Assembly: GCA_021808425.1 (NCBI GenBank) | Contig: JAKBBS010000161.1 | Coordinates: 1-7,352, forward strand | DNA: 7,352 bases | From: Actinomycetes bacterium | Lineage (GTDB): Bacteria; Actinomycetota; Acidimicrobiia; Acidimicrobiales; Palsa-688 | Direction of reading: 5' to 3' | Shown: positions 1 to 6,857 of the stretch, piece after piece | Position numbering within the stretch: position 1 is the first letter of the stretch | Layout: each line of letters begins with the position of its first letter | Program-made: the position numbers and the translations under genes | Notes under the pieces: generated by a model | Told to the model about the DNA's origin: nothing | Database searches by the model: none | Seen by the model: the letters and a program-made list of their open reading frames with translations, nothing else

Positions 1-44
1 GGACCCTCGCAAAAGCGAACAACCCTTGTGGCTACTGGGAAAAG

Positions 45-118
45 TGGAGACGATGGGACTCGAACCCACGACCCCCTGCTTGCAAAGCAGGTGCTCTAGC
101 CGACTGAGCTACGTCCCC
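45..118 (-). tRNA. tRNA-Ala (anticodon UGC)
   Basis: On the minus strand this folds into a complete cloverleaf of 74 nt. The acceptor stem is GGGGACG (112-118) with CGTCTCC (46-52), including one G-U pair. The D arm is GCTC/GAGC, the anticodon stem CCTGC/GCAGG encloses the loop TTTGCAA, and the T arm GTGGG/CCCAT carries the TTCGAGT loop. Anticodon TGC reads alanine GCN codons. The discriminator base is A (45). The next bases read CTT, so the CCA tail is not encoded and must be added after transcription. It is divergent from the MFS gene on the plus strand and has its own likely promoter at about 160-187. Confidence 0.97.
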
Positions 119-159
119 GGATCGGATGTTTTGTCTCACCTTCAGGGTTCGACGTCCTG

Positions 160-187
160 ATTATAGGTTGCCCGGAACCCGGGTAAG
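160..187 (-). promoter_or_regulatory. Probable promoter of tRNA-Ala
   Basis: Read on the minus strand, 160-165 is a perfect TATAAT. A weak -35 candidate, CTTACC (182-187, three of six bases of TTGACA), lies 16 bases upstream. Transcription would start near 153, leaving a 5' leader of roughly 35 nt before the mature tRNA end at 118, to be removed by RNase P. A perfect -10 box with a poor -35 is plausible for a stable-RNA gene. The -10 is seen directly; the start site is inferred. Confidence 0.6.
168..186. repeat. Inverted repeat in the divergent tRNA/MFS intergenic region
   Basis: The sequence ttgcccggaacccgggtaa is an inverted repeat with 8-base arms (one G-T pair) around a 3-base centre (aac). 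It lies inside the -35/-10 spacer of the presumed tRNA promoter and about 50 bases upstream of the MFS start. It could be an operator for a dimeric regulator or a chance GC-rich palindrome. No regulator gene is adjacent. Confidence 0.35.
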
Positions 188-235
188 TGCCACATCGAGG
201 CGCCCGTTCTAACTCGCCCAAGATAGGGTTCACAG

Positions 236-1720
236 GTGACGCACACCGGGATCCCCGTAAGAGCCGAACCTGGGAGTGCGGCGAAGTCGACGAGGTCCGT
301 GTTCGCCGTCACCGCTGCTGGTGTGTTCATGGCATCACTTGATCTTTCAATAGTCAATATAGCGTTTCCTTCGATCGAAAGCTCCTTTCCGTCAGAGCAG
401 ACTTCGACGCTCACCTGGGTGATAACCGCATACGCGATCGTCTTCGGAGCGCTATTAGTGCTGGCTGGCCGCATCGCGGACAGTGTCGGGCGCAAGCGGG
501 TCTTCCTAGCCGGTCTCACCGTATTCTCTGTCGGATCGGCAATATGCGGCATCGCGCCCGACGTGGCGTTGCTCGTAGCCGGCAGAGTTATAGAAGGAGC
601 GGGCGCAGCTGCCTTACTCCCAGCTTCGCTAGGGCTGCTCCTCGGGGCGTACCCGCCCGAGCGACGTTCCCAGATAGTCGCATTGTGGAGCGGAGTAGGC
701 GCGTTGGCGGTTGCTGCCGGTCCGACGCTCGGTGGTTCGCTGGTCAGCCTCGACAGCTGGCGACTCGTGTTCTATGCCAACTTGCCTATCGCCGCCGTCG
801 CTTTGATCGCAGGAAGGCGGACCCTCCAAGAGTCCACAACTGCCACCGAGAAACTGAAGACTGACTTTCTGGGAGCCGCACTTGTCACCGCCGCCCTCAC
901 CCTGGTGGTGCTAGGCATATCGCAAGGGTCGACTTGGGGGTGGTCCTCGGCGTCGATTCTCTTGTCCTTCGCCGGAGCCGGGTTGCTGGGCGTTCTATTC
1001 GTCTTGCGATGCCGCAGGGTGGAAGGTCCTGTATTGGATCTAGCGCTGTTCGGCGATCGAGCCTTCAGCGCTGCCAATACCGCAACCCTGCTTTACGCTA
1101 TGGGTTTCTTCGCAATGCTGCTGGGAAACATATTGTTCCTCACCTCGGTCTGGCACTACTCGATCGTCACGGCCGGCTTGGCAGTCACCCCGACGCCGTT
1201 AGTTGTCGCAGCCATATCTGGACCGGCCGGGCGACTGGCATCGAGAGTGGGCTTCCGGGCGGTCATCGCGGCGGGCGCGGCCTTCTTCGCGGGAGGCTTG
1301 ACGTTGCTCGCCACTCTCGTTGGATCTCAACCAATGTACTTGACTCGGTGGCTGCCGATTTCCCTGACCCTCGGGATTGGGATCGGCCTCACGTTCCCGG
1401 TGATGGGCGCGGCCGCCGTCTCGGGCCTGCCGATAGAACGCTTCGCAGTTGGGAGCGCTGTCAATCAAACCGCCCGGCAGGTCGGGGGCGCCTTCGGTAT
1501 TGCCATCCTCGCTGTGATACTCCGATCAAACCCTAGGGCCGGCGCCTCACTCGCCGAGTTTCGTCATCTCTGGCTTTACTGCGCATCGATGGCGGCGGCG
1601 TCGGGGATCGCAGGCCAACTAATCGGCCCGAGAAAAGTAGCGATTCGCCCCACCGAGGCCCCCTACCCAACCGGCGAGATGCCGACAATCGCTGCAAGTG
1701 ATCCAACGGCCGGGCGTTGA
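236..1720 (+). CDS. MFS drug-efflux-type transporter, DHA2 family (14 TM)
   Basis: This 494-residue inner-membrane protein is a probable proton-driven exporter of drugs or other small hydrophobic compounds. Fourteen hydrophobic segments can be drawn, from about residues 21-43 to 447-464, matching the 14-helix EmrB/QacA type. Family motifs are visible: LDLSIVNIAFPSI in helix 1 (35-47), motif A GRIADSVGRKR between helices 2 and 3 (78-88), R117 with a Gly/Ala-rich helix (motif B), the antiporter motif GPTLGG (162-167), and RQVGG in the second half (414-418). The GTG start at 236 keeps a short polar N-terminus before helix 1. A weak Shine-Dalgarno (aggg, 225-228) precedes it, and TAGGGT at 224-229 could instead be a -10 box for a near-leaderless transcript. 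Three TTA leucine codons (residues 74, 127, 322) and several ATA codons look unusual for a GC-rich genome. The substrate cannot be read from sequence. It converges with the hydrolase gene. Confidence 0.93.
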   Translation: MTHTGIPVRAEPGSAAKSTRSVFAVTAAGVFMASLDLSIVNIAFPSIESSFPSEQTSTLTWVITAYAIVFGALLVLAGRIADSVGRKRVFLAGLTVFSVGSAICGIAPDVALLVAGRVIEGAGAAALLPASLGLLLGAYPPERRSQIVALWSGVGALAVAAGPTLGGSLVSLDSWRLVFYANLPIAAVALIAGRRTLQESTTATEKLKTDFLGAALVTAALTLVVLGISQGSTWGWSSASILLSFAGAGLLGVLFVLRCRRVEGPVLDLALFGDRAFSAANTATLLYAMGFFAMLLGNILFLTSVWHYSIVTAGLAVTPTPLVVAAISGPAGRLASRVGFRAVIAAGAAFFAGGLTLLATLVGSQPMYLTRWLPISLTLGIGIGLTFPVMGAAAVSGLPIERFAVGSAVNQTARQVGGAFGIAILAVILRSNPRAGASLAEFRHLWLYCASMAAASGIAGQLIGPRKVAIRPTEAPYPTGEMPTIAASDPTAGR

Positions 1721-1739
1721 CGATCGGATATGCGACAGG

Positions 1740-2801
1740 TCACGCTCCGAGCGAAGCAAAAAAGTTCCACATAATCTGTTGCGCCGAAGGTGTCGCCCCC
1801 GAGGCCTCGGGCCAGGTGTGATTGTCTCCCTGATACACCACGACTCCCACACTGTGGCCACCTGCGCATTGCGTCCAGAGGGTCTCCGTGGCGACGCCTG
1901 CCGTAGAACTGCTCGACGCTGTAGGACCGCAACCGTCGGCGGCACGGTACTCGGATACCATTTGGTCGACAGTCGGCTCTGTATAGTTATTTTGCACTAC
2001 AGGCGTGCCTGAAATGGCAGTGCCCGGGTCGGCGCTTCCGACCATTTCCAGCAAGGACTCTGCACCCGGGTTCGAGCAGTCAGATGTTCGCGTCGCGCCA
2101 TAGACGGCTACACCAGCGAACGTCGCTGGTTCCTGGCATGCCATCATTGCGGCGAGTTTTCCACCGTTAGAGTATCCCGCTAGGTACACGGGCCCCGTCG
2201 ACGCATCGGCCTGGCTGGATTGGACGGCGCCGATCACGGCGTTGACGAAAGCGACGTCGTTGACATGGTTCGTCGCCGGTGTCCCACAGCAAGCGCCTGC
2301 GTTCCAGTTGCCGTCGATGTACTCGGGGTATACGACTATGGCGGAGCTCGTCACCTGGCGAAAGTCTGCTCGTGCGACTTCGACCGAGACGGTGGTGCAG
2401 CACCCCCCAAGTTCCACGACAACGGGTAGTCTGCTCGGCGGAGTGACAGCCGGCCGCTCAACCAGGTATGACCGATTGATTCCGCCGACTGTCATGGAGT
2501 AGGTCCGCGTAGTCCACTGCGTTGATCCTGTGGTGACGCGGGGGGCACTCCCTCGACGGGTGGCTTTCGGGGCGACAGTGACTGCCGGAGCCTTATCGAT
2601 TCCCACAGAGCGGACAGTGCCAGCCACAACAGTCAGGTCGGGGGCCCCTATGAGCACCACGACAGCTATCAGGGCGACAACAACTCCCATGGCAAGACAC
2701 GAAAGCGACCGTGAGGCCTTTCGGTGGGCTGTCCTCCGCCAACGGGTGTGACGACTTGGCTCGGGCGTAGCTAACGCCTGAGTAGACGGCCGGTCGGTCA
2801 C
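1740..2801 (-). CDS. Exported or membrane-anchored alpha/beta-hydrolase, LpqC / PHB-depolymerase-like esterase
   Basis: This 353-residue protein probably hydrolyses an ester outside the membrane. An Arg-rich N-terminus precedes one hydrophobic segment (about 37-60), either an anchor or a signal peptide; a Ser/Thr-rich linker follows (about 70-100), then the hydrolase domain. The catalytic triad is readable: Ser211 in GYSNGG (209-214), Asp258 in GSADPG, and His328 in DNHTWP. The block NWNAGACCG...NDVAFV (165-186) is typical of the LpqC / polyhydroxybutyrate depolymerase / feruloyl esterase group. The usual HG of the oxyanion strand is replaced by VELGGCC (129-135). Nine cysteines, eight of them after the membrane segment, suggest disulfides. 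The GTG start overlaps the stop of the upstream acyltransferase gene by four bases (GTGA), implying translational coupling. An ATG at residue 38 would remove the basic leader and is less likely. The substrate is unknown; true PHB depolymerase activity is not implied. Confidence 0.85.
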   Translation of the reverse strand: MTDRPSTQALATPEPSRHTRWRRTAHRKASRSLSCLAMGVVVALIAVVVLIGAPDLTVVAGTVRSVGIDKAPAVTVAPKATRRGSAPRVTTGSTQWTTRTYSMTVGGINRSYLVERPAVTPPSRLPVVVELGGCCTTVSVEVARADFRQVTSSAIVVYPEYIDGNWNAGACCGTPATNHVNDVAFVNAVIGAVQSSQADASTGPVYLAGYSNGGKLAAMMACQEPATFAGVAVYGATRTSDCSNPGAESLLEMVGSADPGTAISGTPVVQNNYTEPTVDQMVSEYRAADGCGPTASSSSTAGVATETLWTQCAGGHSVGVVVYQGDNHTWPEASGATPSAQQIMWNFFASLGA

Positions 2802-4075
2802 GCCCCTACCGCTTGTGCTTTAGCAATCACAGGGCTAGTCAATGTCGCAGGTGCGGGGCTCACCGTCCGCCGTCTTCCTGTCAAGGCGAGGCTGATGACA
2901 CTCGAGCGAGCCATGGCTATACCGGCAAAAGTTACGCCGTAGAGGAAGGGGACCAACCCAAGAGCAATCAGAACTTCAACCAAGGTACCAGGAGCGCCCG
3001 CAAGCACCCGCGTCAGGCCAGCCGATGCTGCCAGTTCGAGCACGGCCGTGAGCAGCAGCGGGTGGGCCAAGTACACGCCAAACGACACATCCGATGATCG
3101 CTCGAGTCGCGCAAGACGTCGCTGTGACGCCTTCTCGGTTAGCCACATCCCAAGCGCGAACTGTGACAAGGTGGCTGCAACTACCTCGACAACGTTGGCC
3201 GGCTGAAACACGGCGCTTGCCTTGATGGGGGAATATCCGAGCACCGAGACGTTGAAGGCATACGTCCCAAGGCCGACGGTGACTGCTGCAGCCATCAAGG
3301 CGCCAGCGGCCCGGTAATGCGAACGGACCCACGTCGACACCTCTTCGAAATGGACCGCGGCTGCAATACCTCCGATCACGTAAAAGCTGTAGCTAAACAG
3401 CACCGAACTCGGATTGTCCAACCATGAAGCGAGCACCGGAGGCCGCCAGCCGTACTCGACGGCGCCTGTGAAGAGGAGTTGGACCACACCACTCGCCACG
3501 AGCGTCGGGATCAGGGCCTTCGGCCAGCGCCGGAATGCCCACATCAGCGCCGGAAAGATCAGGTATAGCTGCATGGTGAGCAGCAGGAAGTACAGGTGGA
3601 AGTGGGCTCCGGCGTCGCCCAAGTCGACGATGAATCGACCCAGAGACACCCAGGTGGGATGGACCTCACCGTCAGCCACAAAGTAGATGGCGCTCCAGGC
3701 GACGTACGGTACGAGAATAAGAGGATACCGTCGCTTCCAAAAAGCGGTCCTGCCGAGCGGCCGATGCTGGTAGCTGTATGTGAGCACGAATCCGCAGAGC
3801 ATCAAAAACACCGACCGCGTCACATGAGCAACCTGCAGGACGCCATTCGCCACCAAGGACGTATCGGAGTTGGCAAATGACGTCGAGTGGACCAGGATTA
3901 CCCCACCTATCGTGAGGAAGCGGACGACATCGATCGCAGCCAAATGGCCGCCGCGGGGAGCTGGCGCCGCGCCAACTGACGCCACCGACGCTCGCCCGTC
4001 TACTACCACGAAAGACAACATCGCCCCTGCACCTGAAGGGCCGGTGACCCCAAGCTGAAAGAAACCTGAGAACAC
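2798..4075 (-). CDS. Integral membrane O-acyltransferase, acyltransferase 3 family
   Basis: This 425-residue protein has about ten membrane helices. The family transfers acyl groups, often acetyl, onto sugars of surface polysaccharides, lipids, antibiotics or peptidoglycan. Seen directly: the first-helix motif AIDVVRFLTIGGVILVH (47-63), whose His63 is the conserved essential histidine; a basic loop KRRYPLILVPY (114-124); the block HFHLYFLLLTMQLYLIFP (158-175); and a late FGVYLAHP motif (332-339). The GTG start at 4075 has AAGGG (4084-4088) eight bases upstream. An ATG at 4021, 18 residues in, also has a possible Shine-Dalgarno (AGGTG) and is a fair alternative. It starts 49 bases after the hydratase stop, and its stop overlaps the start of the exported esterase by GTGA. 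The acceptor cannot be deduced; no glycosyltransferase lies in the window. Confidence 0.88.
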   Translation of the reverse strand: MFSGFFQLGVTGPSGAGAMLSFVVVDGRASVASVGAAPAPRGGHLAAIDVVRFLTIGGVILVHSTSFANSDTSLVANGVLQVAHVTRSVFLMLCGFVLTYSYQHRPLGRTAFWKRRYPLILVPYVAWSAIYFVADGEVHPTWVSLGRFIVDLGDAGAHFHLYFLLLTMQLYLIFPALMWAFRRWPKALIPTLVASGVVQLLFTGAVEYGWRPPVLASWLDNPSSVLFSYSFYVIGGIAAAVHFEEVSTWVRSHYRAAGALMAAAVTVGLGTYAFNVSVLGYSPIKASAVFQPANVVEVVAATLSQFALGMWLTEKASQRRLARLERSSDVSFGVYLAHPLLLTAVLELAASAGLTRVLAGAPGTLVEVLIALGLVPFLYGVTFAGIAMARSSVISLALTGRRRTVSPAPATLTSPVIAKAQAVGA

Positions 4076-4096
4076 CGGCCCAGCCCTTGTGTCAGA

Positions 4097-4118
4097 CCCC
4101 GGAGCGCACGTCCGGTGG
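4097..4118 (-). other. Intercistronic hairpin between the hydratase and acyltransferase genes
   Basis: In the 49-base gap, CCGGA and TCCGG (4099-4103 and 4111-4115) pair around a 7-base loop, and CC/GG beyond a one-base bulge extends the stem to about seven GC-rich pairs. No run of T follows on the minus strand, so it is not a standard intrinsic terminator. It could be an mRNA processing or stability element, a weak attenuator, or chance. It lies just upstream of the acyltransferase Shine-Dalgarno. Confidence 0.3.
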
Positions 4119-4124
4119 GGTGGT

Positions 4125-4892
4125 CTACCTACCCGTCCAGCTCGGCGGGCGCTTTTCGATAAAGGCCGTCAAGCCCTCCTTCATGTCGTCGCTACCCATC
4201 GCCTCCGCCATGCCCTGACCTGACAGACGCCAACCGGTGTCCTCGTCCTCGGTCATGGCTGCGTAAATCACCCGACGGCTGGCGCGCACCGCCACAGGCG
4301 CATTCGCTTCGATCTGACGCCCCAACTCCATCGCTGTTGAGAGCGCCATACCGGGCTCGCAGATGCGGTTGACGAGACCGAAGTGGTAAGCGCGCTCTGC
4401 ATCGATCGGATCGCCGGTTAGTGCAAGTTCCATAGCAATGTTGAACGGCACCTTGCGGGGCAAGCGGAAGAGCCCTCCCCCTGCGGCGATAAGGCACCTT
4501 TTGACCTCCGGTATACCAAAGCGGGCGGTGGTCGACGCGACGATCAGATCGCACGACAGGCAGATCTCGGTCCCACCAGCCAGCGCCGGACCGTCGACCG
4601 CCGCGATGATCGGCTTCGTCCGGTCGCGCTTGGTGATACCGGCGAAGCCGCCGCGCTCGGTGCCGAGATTCGCTGCCCGGCCGGCGTTGATCTCCTTCAG
4701 GTCGGCTCCGGCGGAGAATACCGGAGGAACACCTGTAAGCACCCCGAGCCACAGGGCGTCGTCGGCTTCGAGGCGGTCGATCGCCTCCTCGATACCTACA
4801 GCGACGTCTCCGTTTACAGCATTTCGCGCTTCCGGACGATTGATCGTGATGACGGCGATGTGGCCGTCAGTCGTGTATTCGACAGTTGCCAT
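4125..4892 (-). CDS. Enoyl-CoA hydratase / crotonase-family protein
   Basis: This 255-residue cytoplasmic protein has the usual full length of the crotonase family, which adds water across the double bond of a 2-enoyl-CoA in beta-oxidation. The CoA and oxyanion-hole segments are present: FSAGADLKEI (59-68) and GPALAGGTEI (101-110). By alignment from memory with rat mitochondrial hydratase, both catalytic glutamates are kept: Glu109 in GGTEICLSCD (rat Glu144) and Glu129 in FGIPEVK (rat Glu164), so true hydratase activity is likely. The stretch AAGGGLFRLPRKVPFNIAMELALTGDP (136-162) resembles actinobacterial EchA and CaiD-like proteins, and the GGTEI form recalls the mycobacterial steroid side-chain hydratase EchA19. 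Its ATG is five bases after the dehydrogenase stop, so the two are almost certainly co-transcribed and may act on the same CoA ester in sequence. The chain length or ring type of the substrate is unknown. Confidence 0.92.
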   Translation of the reverse strand: MATVEYTTDGHIAVITINRPEARNAVNGDVAVGIEEAIDRLEADDALWLGVLTGVPPVFSAGADLKEINAGRAANLGTERGGFAGITKRDRTKPIIAAVDGPALAGGTEICLSCDLIVASTTARFGIPEVKRCLIAAGGGLFRLPRKVPFNIAMELALTGDPIDAERAYHFGLVNRICEPGMALSTAMELGRQIEANAPVAVRASRRVIYAAMTEDEDTGWRLSGQGMAEAMGSDDMKEGLTAFIEKRPPSWTGR

Positions 4893-4897
4893 TCCGA

Positions 4898-5674
4898 CTA
4901 CTTGGGTCCGAGACGGGCGGCGCCGTCGATGCGGATCGTCTCGCCGTTCATGTAGCTATTCGTTACCAGCTCCAGTGCCAGGGACGCGAACTCGTCTGCT
5001 TTACCAAGGCGGTCCGGGAAGATGACGTCCTTCTTGAGTTTGTCTTTGAACGCCTCTGACGTCTCGCCGCTGCCGTAGATGGGTGTGTCTATGAGACCTG
5101 GGGCGATCGTGTTGACCCGGATTCCGACGACGCCCAGGTCCCTTGCGATCGGAAGCGTCATTCCGACGACGCCGCCTTTCGACGCCGAGTAGGCGGCCTG
5201 GCCGATCTGGCCGTCAAAGGCGGCGAGTGACGCCGTGTTGACGATCGCTCCCCGTTCGTTGTCTTCTAGAGGTTCAGTAAGGCTCATTGCCGTGGCTGCG
5301 ATGCGAATGCAGTTGAAGGTGCCGATCAAGTTGATCTGGATAACCTTCGAGAAGTACTCGAGGTTGAAGGCTGATTCGTACGTGCCGTCCTTGCCTATCG
5401 TCCGGCTAGCAGCGCCGATCCCGGCGCAGTTGACGAGGGACCGGAGCGGACCGAGATCCTTCGCTGCTTCGACCGCGGCGATGACTTCTTCAGTCTTGGT
5501 CACGTCGGCGCGCACGAATATTCCGCCGACCTCCTTTGCGAGAGCCTCACCTTTTTCCTCCTGCATGTCGAGCACCACGACACGGGCTCCGCGTGCTGCG
5601 AGTTTTCGCACGGTCGACTCTCCCAACCCGGAGGCGCCTCCCGTGACTATCGACGAAGTTCCTTGAATGTCCAT
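4898..5674 (-). CDS. Short-chain dehydrogenase, 3-hydroxyacyl-CoA dehydrogenase type 2 (HSD10-like)
   Basis: This 258-residue protein is a classical SDR. The Rossmann motif TGGASGLG (11-18) and Asp36 at the end of the second strand indicate NAD(H) rather than NADP(H). The structural motif NCAGIG is at 82-87, and the catalytic residues are Asn115, Ser149, Tyr162 and Lys166 in the YSASK motif. Long segments match human HSD10 closely, notably GQIGQAAYSASKGGVVGMTL (155-174), IARDLGVVGIRVNTIAPGL (176-194) and the ending NGETIRIDGAARLGPK. HSD10 enzymes oxidise 3-hydroxyacyl-CoA to 3-ketoacyl-CoA, including branched-chain and steroid substrates. The downstream hydratase would supply that substrate. 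The ATG at 5674 has no clear Shine-Dalgarno; a -10 box ends 7 bases before it, suggesting a leaderless message. It is first in the operon. A general FabG-type or steroid dehydrogenase role is possible but the HSD10 resemblance is strong. Confidence 0.92.
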   Translation of the reverse strand: MDIQGTSSIVTGGASGLGESTVRKLAARGARVVVLDMQEEKGEALAKEVGGIFVRADVTKTEEVIAAVEAAKDLGPLRSLVNCAGIGAASRTIGKDGTYESAFNLEYFSKVIQINLIGTFNCIRIAATAMSLTEPLEDNERGAIVNTASLAAFDGQIGQAAYSASKGGVVGMTLPIARDLGVVGIRVNTIAPGLIDTPIYGSGETSEAFKDKLKKDVIFPDRLGKADEFASLALELVTNSYMNGETIRIDGAARLGPK

Positions 5675-5681
5675 GGGATTA

Positions 5682-5711
5682 ACGTTAGGTCACCCAGAGC
5701 TTGTCTGTCAC
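5682..5711 (-). promoter_or_regulatory. Probable leaderless promoter of the dehydrogenase-hydratase operon
   Basis: On the minus strand GTGACA (5706-5711, five of six bases of TTGACA) and TAACGT (5682-5687, TANNNT type) are separated by 18 bases. Seven bases separate the -10 box from the A of the ATG at 5674, so transcription would begin at or next to the start codon; no Shine-Dalgarno is present. The 8-base palindrome TAACGTTA (5680-5687) covers the -10 box. The heptamer GGGTGAC occurs twice in direct orientation 18 bases apart (5689-5695 and 5707-5713), the second copy overlapping the -35 box. These could be binding sites for a repressor. Elements are seen; function is inferred. Confidence 0.5.
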
Positions 5712-5744
5712 CCTGGACCGAGATAGCGTTCCGTGTCAACGAGA

Positions 5745-6857
5745 TCAGTGCGAAGGTATTTCTTCACGGGACGTAGTCAGCTCCTCCAAGACTTCGGGGA
5801 TCGGGACGACGCCGATGCCCGGACCTGTCGGTACAGCGAGGTGACCGGATTGGAGCTCGAAGGGCTCGGTCACATCACGCTGGAAATAGCGGCTCGACGC
5901 CGACGTGTCGCCCGGCAGGCTGAAACCTGGCAGCGACGCAAGCGCCACGTTCGCAGCGCGGCCGATGCCTGTCTCGAGCATTCCGCCGCACCAAACGGGC
6001 ACTGCCCGCTCGAAGCACAAGTCGTGGATGACCTTGGCTTCGAGGTAGCCTCCGACGCGCCCAGCCTTGATGTTGACGATCGAGCACGCCCCCCGATCGA
6101 GAGCGTCAACCGCGACAGCCGCCCCTGTTATCGACTCGTCGAGGCAGATAGGCGTCTCTAGCCGCCGAACGAGAGAGGCATGACCCGACAGATCGTGTTC
6201 GGCGAGCGGCTGTTCGATCAACAGCAACCCGAAGCGGTCGAGCCGGGCAAGGTCCGCTGCGTCGGCGAGAGTGTATGCGGCGTTCGCGTCGACTTGTAAC
6301 AAGAGGTCAGGCCCGAAATGTTTGCGCACGGCGGCCACCGGTTCCACGTCCCAACCCGGCTCGATCTTCAGTTTGATCCGAACGTAACCGTCATCAAGGT
6401 ACCCGCCCACCGTGTCGACCAACGCCGGAATCGAAGTCGCAATTCCTACTGACACTCCGGCTGCCACCCGCTCACGGACACCACCGAGAAACGAAGAAAG
6501 GCTCAGACCGGCTGCGCGCAGATCCCCGTCGAGAGTAGCGGCCTCAATGGCGGCCTTTGCCATTTGGTGACCTTTGACCTCTGCTAGTACACTGGCGACG
6601 TCTTCTGCTTTTACCTCCGGGCCCGCAGCGAAGAGCCTCGGCAAGAGATGGGAGCGGATCACAGCGTGCGCACCCTCGACGTACTCTGACGAATAAAGCG
6701 GCTCACTCATAGCAACGCACTCGCCCCACCCGATAGAGTCCGTTCCTTCGACTTCGACCAGAAGCACGTCGCGTGCGGTCTCTGTGCCAAACGAGGTCCG
6801 GAATGGACTGACAAGCGGCATCGCCAAGCGATGCAGAACGACTCGCCGCACCCTCAT
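5745..6857 (-). CDS. N-succinylamino acid racemase / o-succinylbenzoate synthase (MenC family, enolase superfamily)
   Basis: This 370-residue cytoplasmic enzyme belongs to the muconate-lactonizing subgroup of the enolase superfamily. With the ATG at 6857 as residue 1, the acid/base and metal residues are all present: IKLK with Lys162 and Lys164, Asp190 in QVDAN, Glu215 in IEQPL, Asp240 in CLDES, and Lys264 in NIKAGRVGG. The segment GGMLETGIGRAANVALASLP (291-310) followed by LPGDTSASSRYF is the signature of the OSBS/NSAR family. Members make o-succinylbenzoate for menaquinone, racemise N-succinylamino acids, or do both. Sequence motifs do not separate the two. The GNAT partner favours racemase use, and no other men gene is in the window. 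The start overlaps the GNAT stop as ATGA, implying coupling. The reading frame stays open to 6992, but the extra residues are Cys/His/Arg-rich, unlike the family, and lie wholly inside the GNAT gene. Confidence 0.9.
   Translation of the reverse strand: MRVRRVVLHRLAMPLVSPFRTSFGTETARDVLLVEVEGTDSIGWGECVAMSEPLYSSEYVEGAHAVIRSHLLPRLFAAGPEVKAEDVASVLAEVKGHQMAKAAIEAATLDGDLRAAGLSLSSFLGGVRERVAAGVSVGIATSIPALVDTVGGYLDDGYVRIKLKIEPGWDVEPVAAVRKHFGPDLLLQVDANAAYTLADAADLARLDRFGLLLIEQPLAEHDLSGHASLVRRLETPICLDESITGAAVAVDALDRGACSIVNIKAGRVGGYLEAKVIHDLCFERAVPVWCGGMLETGIGRAANVALASLPGFSLPGDTSASSRYFQRDVTEPFELQSGHLAVPTGPGIGVVPIPEVLEELTTSREEIPSH

Noticed and set aside
6..18. TCGC/GCGA hairpin downstream of the tRNA as its terminator.
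   Set aside because: Only four to five pairs with no T-run after it on the minus strand; too weak to call.
1742..1760. Small CGCT/AGCG hairpin next to an A-run between the convergent genes, as a terminator.
   Set aside because: The stem is four pairs and lies within the coding end of the hydrolase gene; on the minus strand the T-run comes before the hairpin, and no T-run follows on the plus strand.
4438..5025. A 195-codon open frame on the plus strand opposite the hydratase and dehydrogenase genes.
   Set aside because: It is antisense to two clearly conserved genes; its Arg/Ser/Pro-rich composition is typical of GC-rich shadow frames.
5734..5739. Perfect TTGACA on the minus strand as the -35 of the dehydrogenase operon.
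   Set aside because: No -10-like hexamer lies 16-19 bases downstream; the nearer GTGACA/TAACGT pair has proper spacing.
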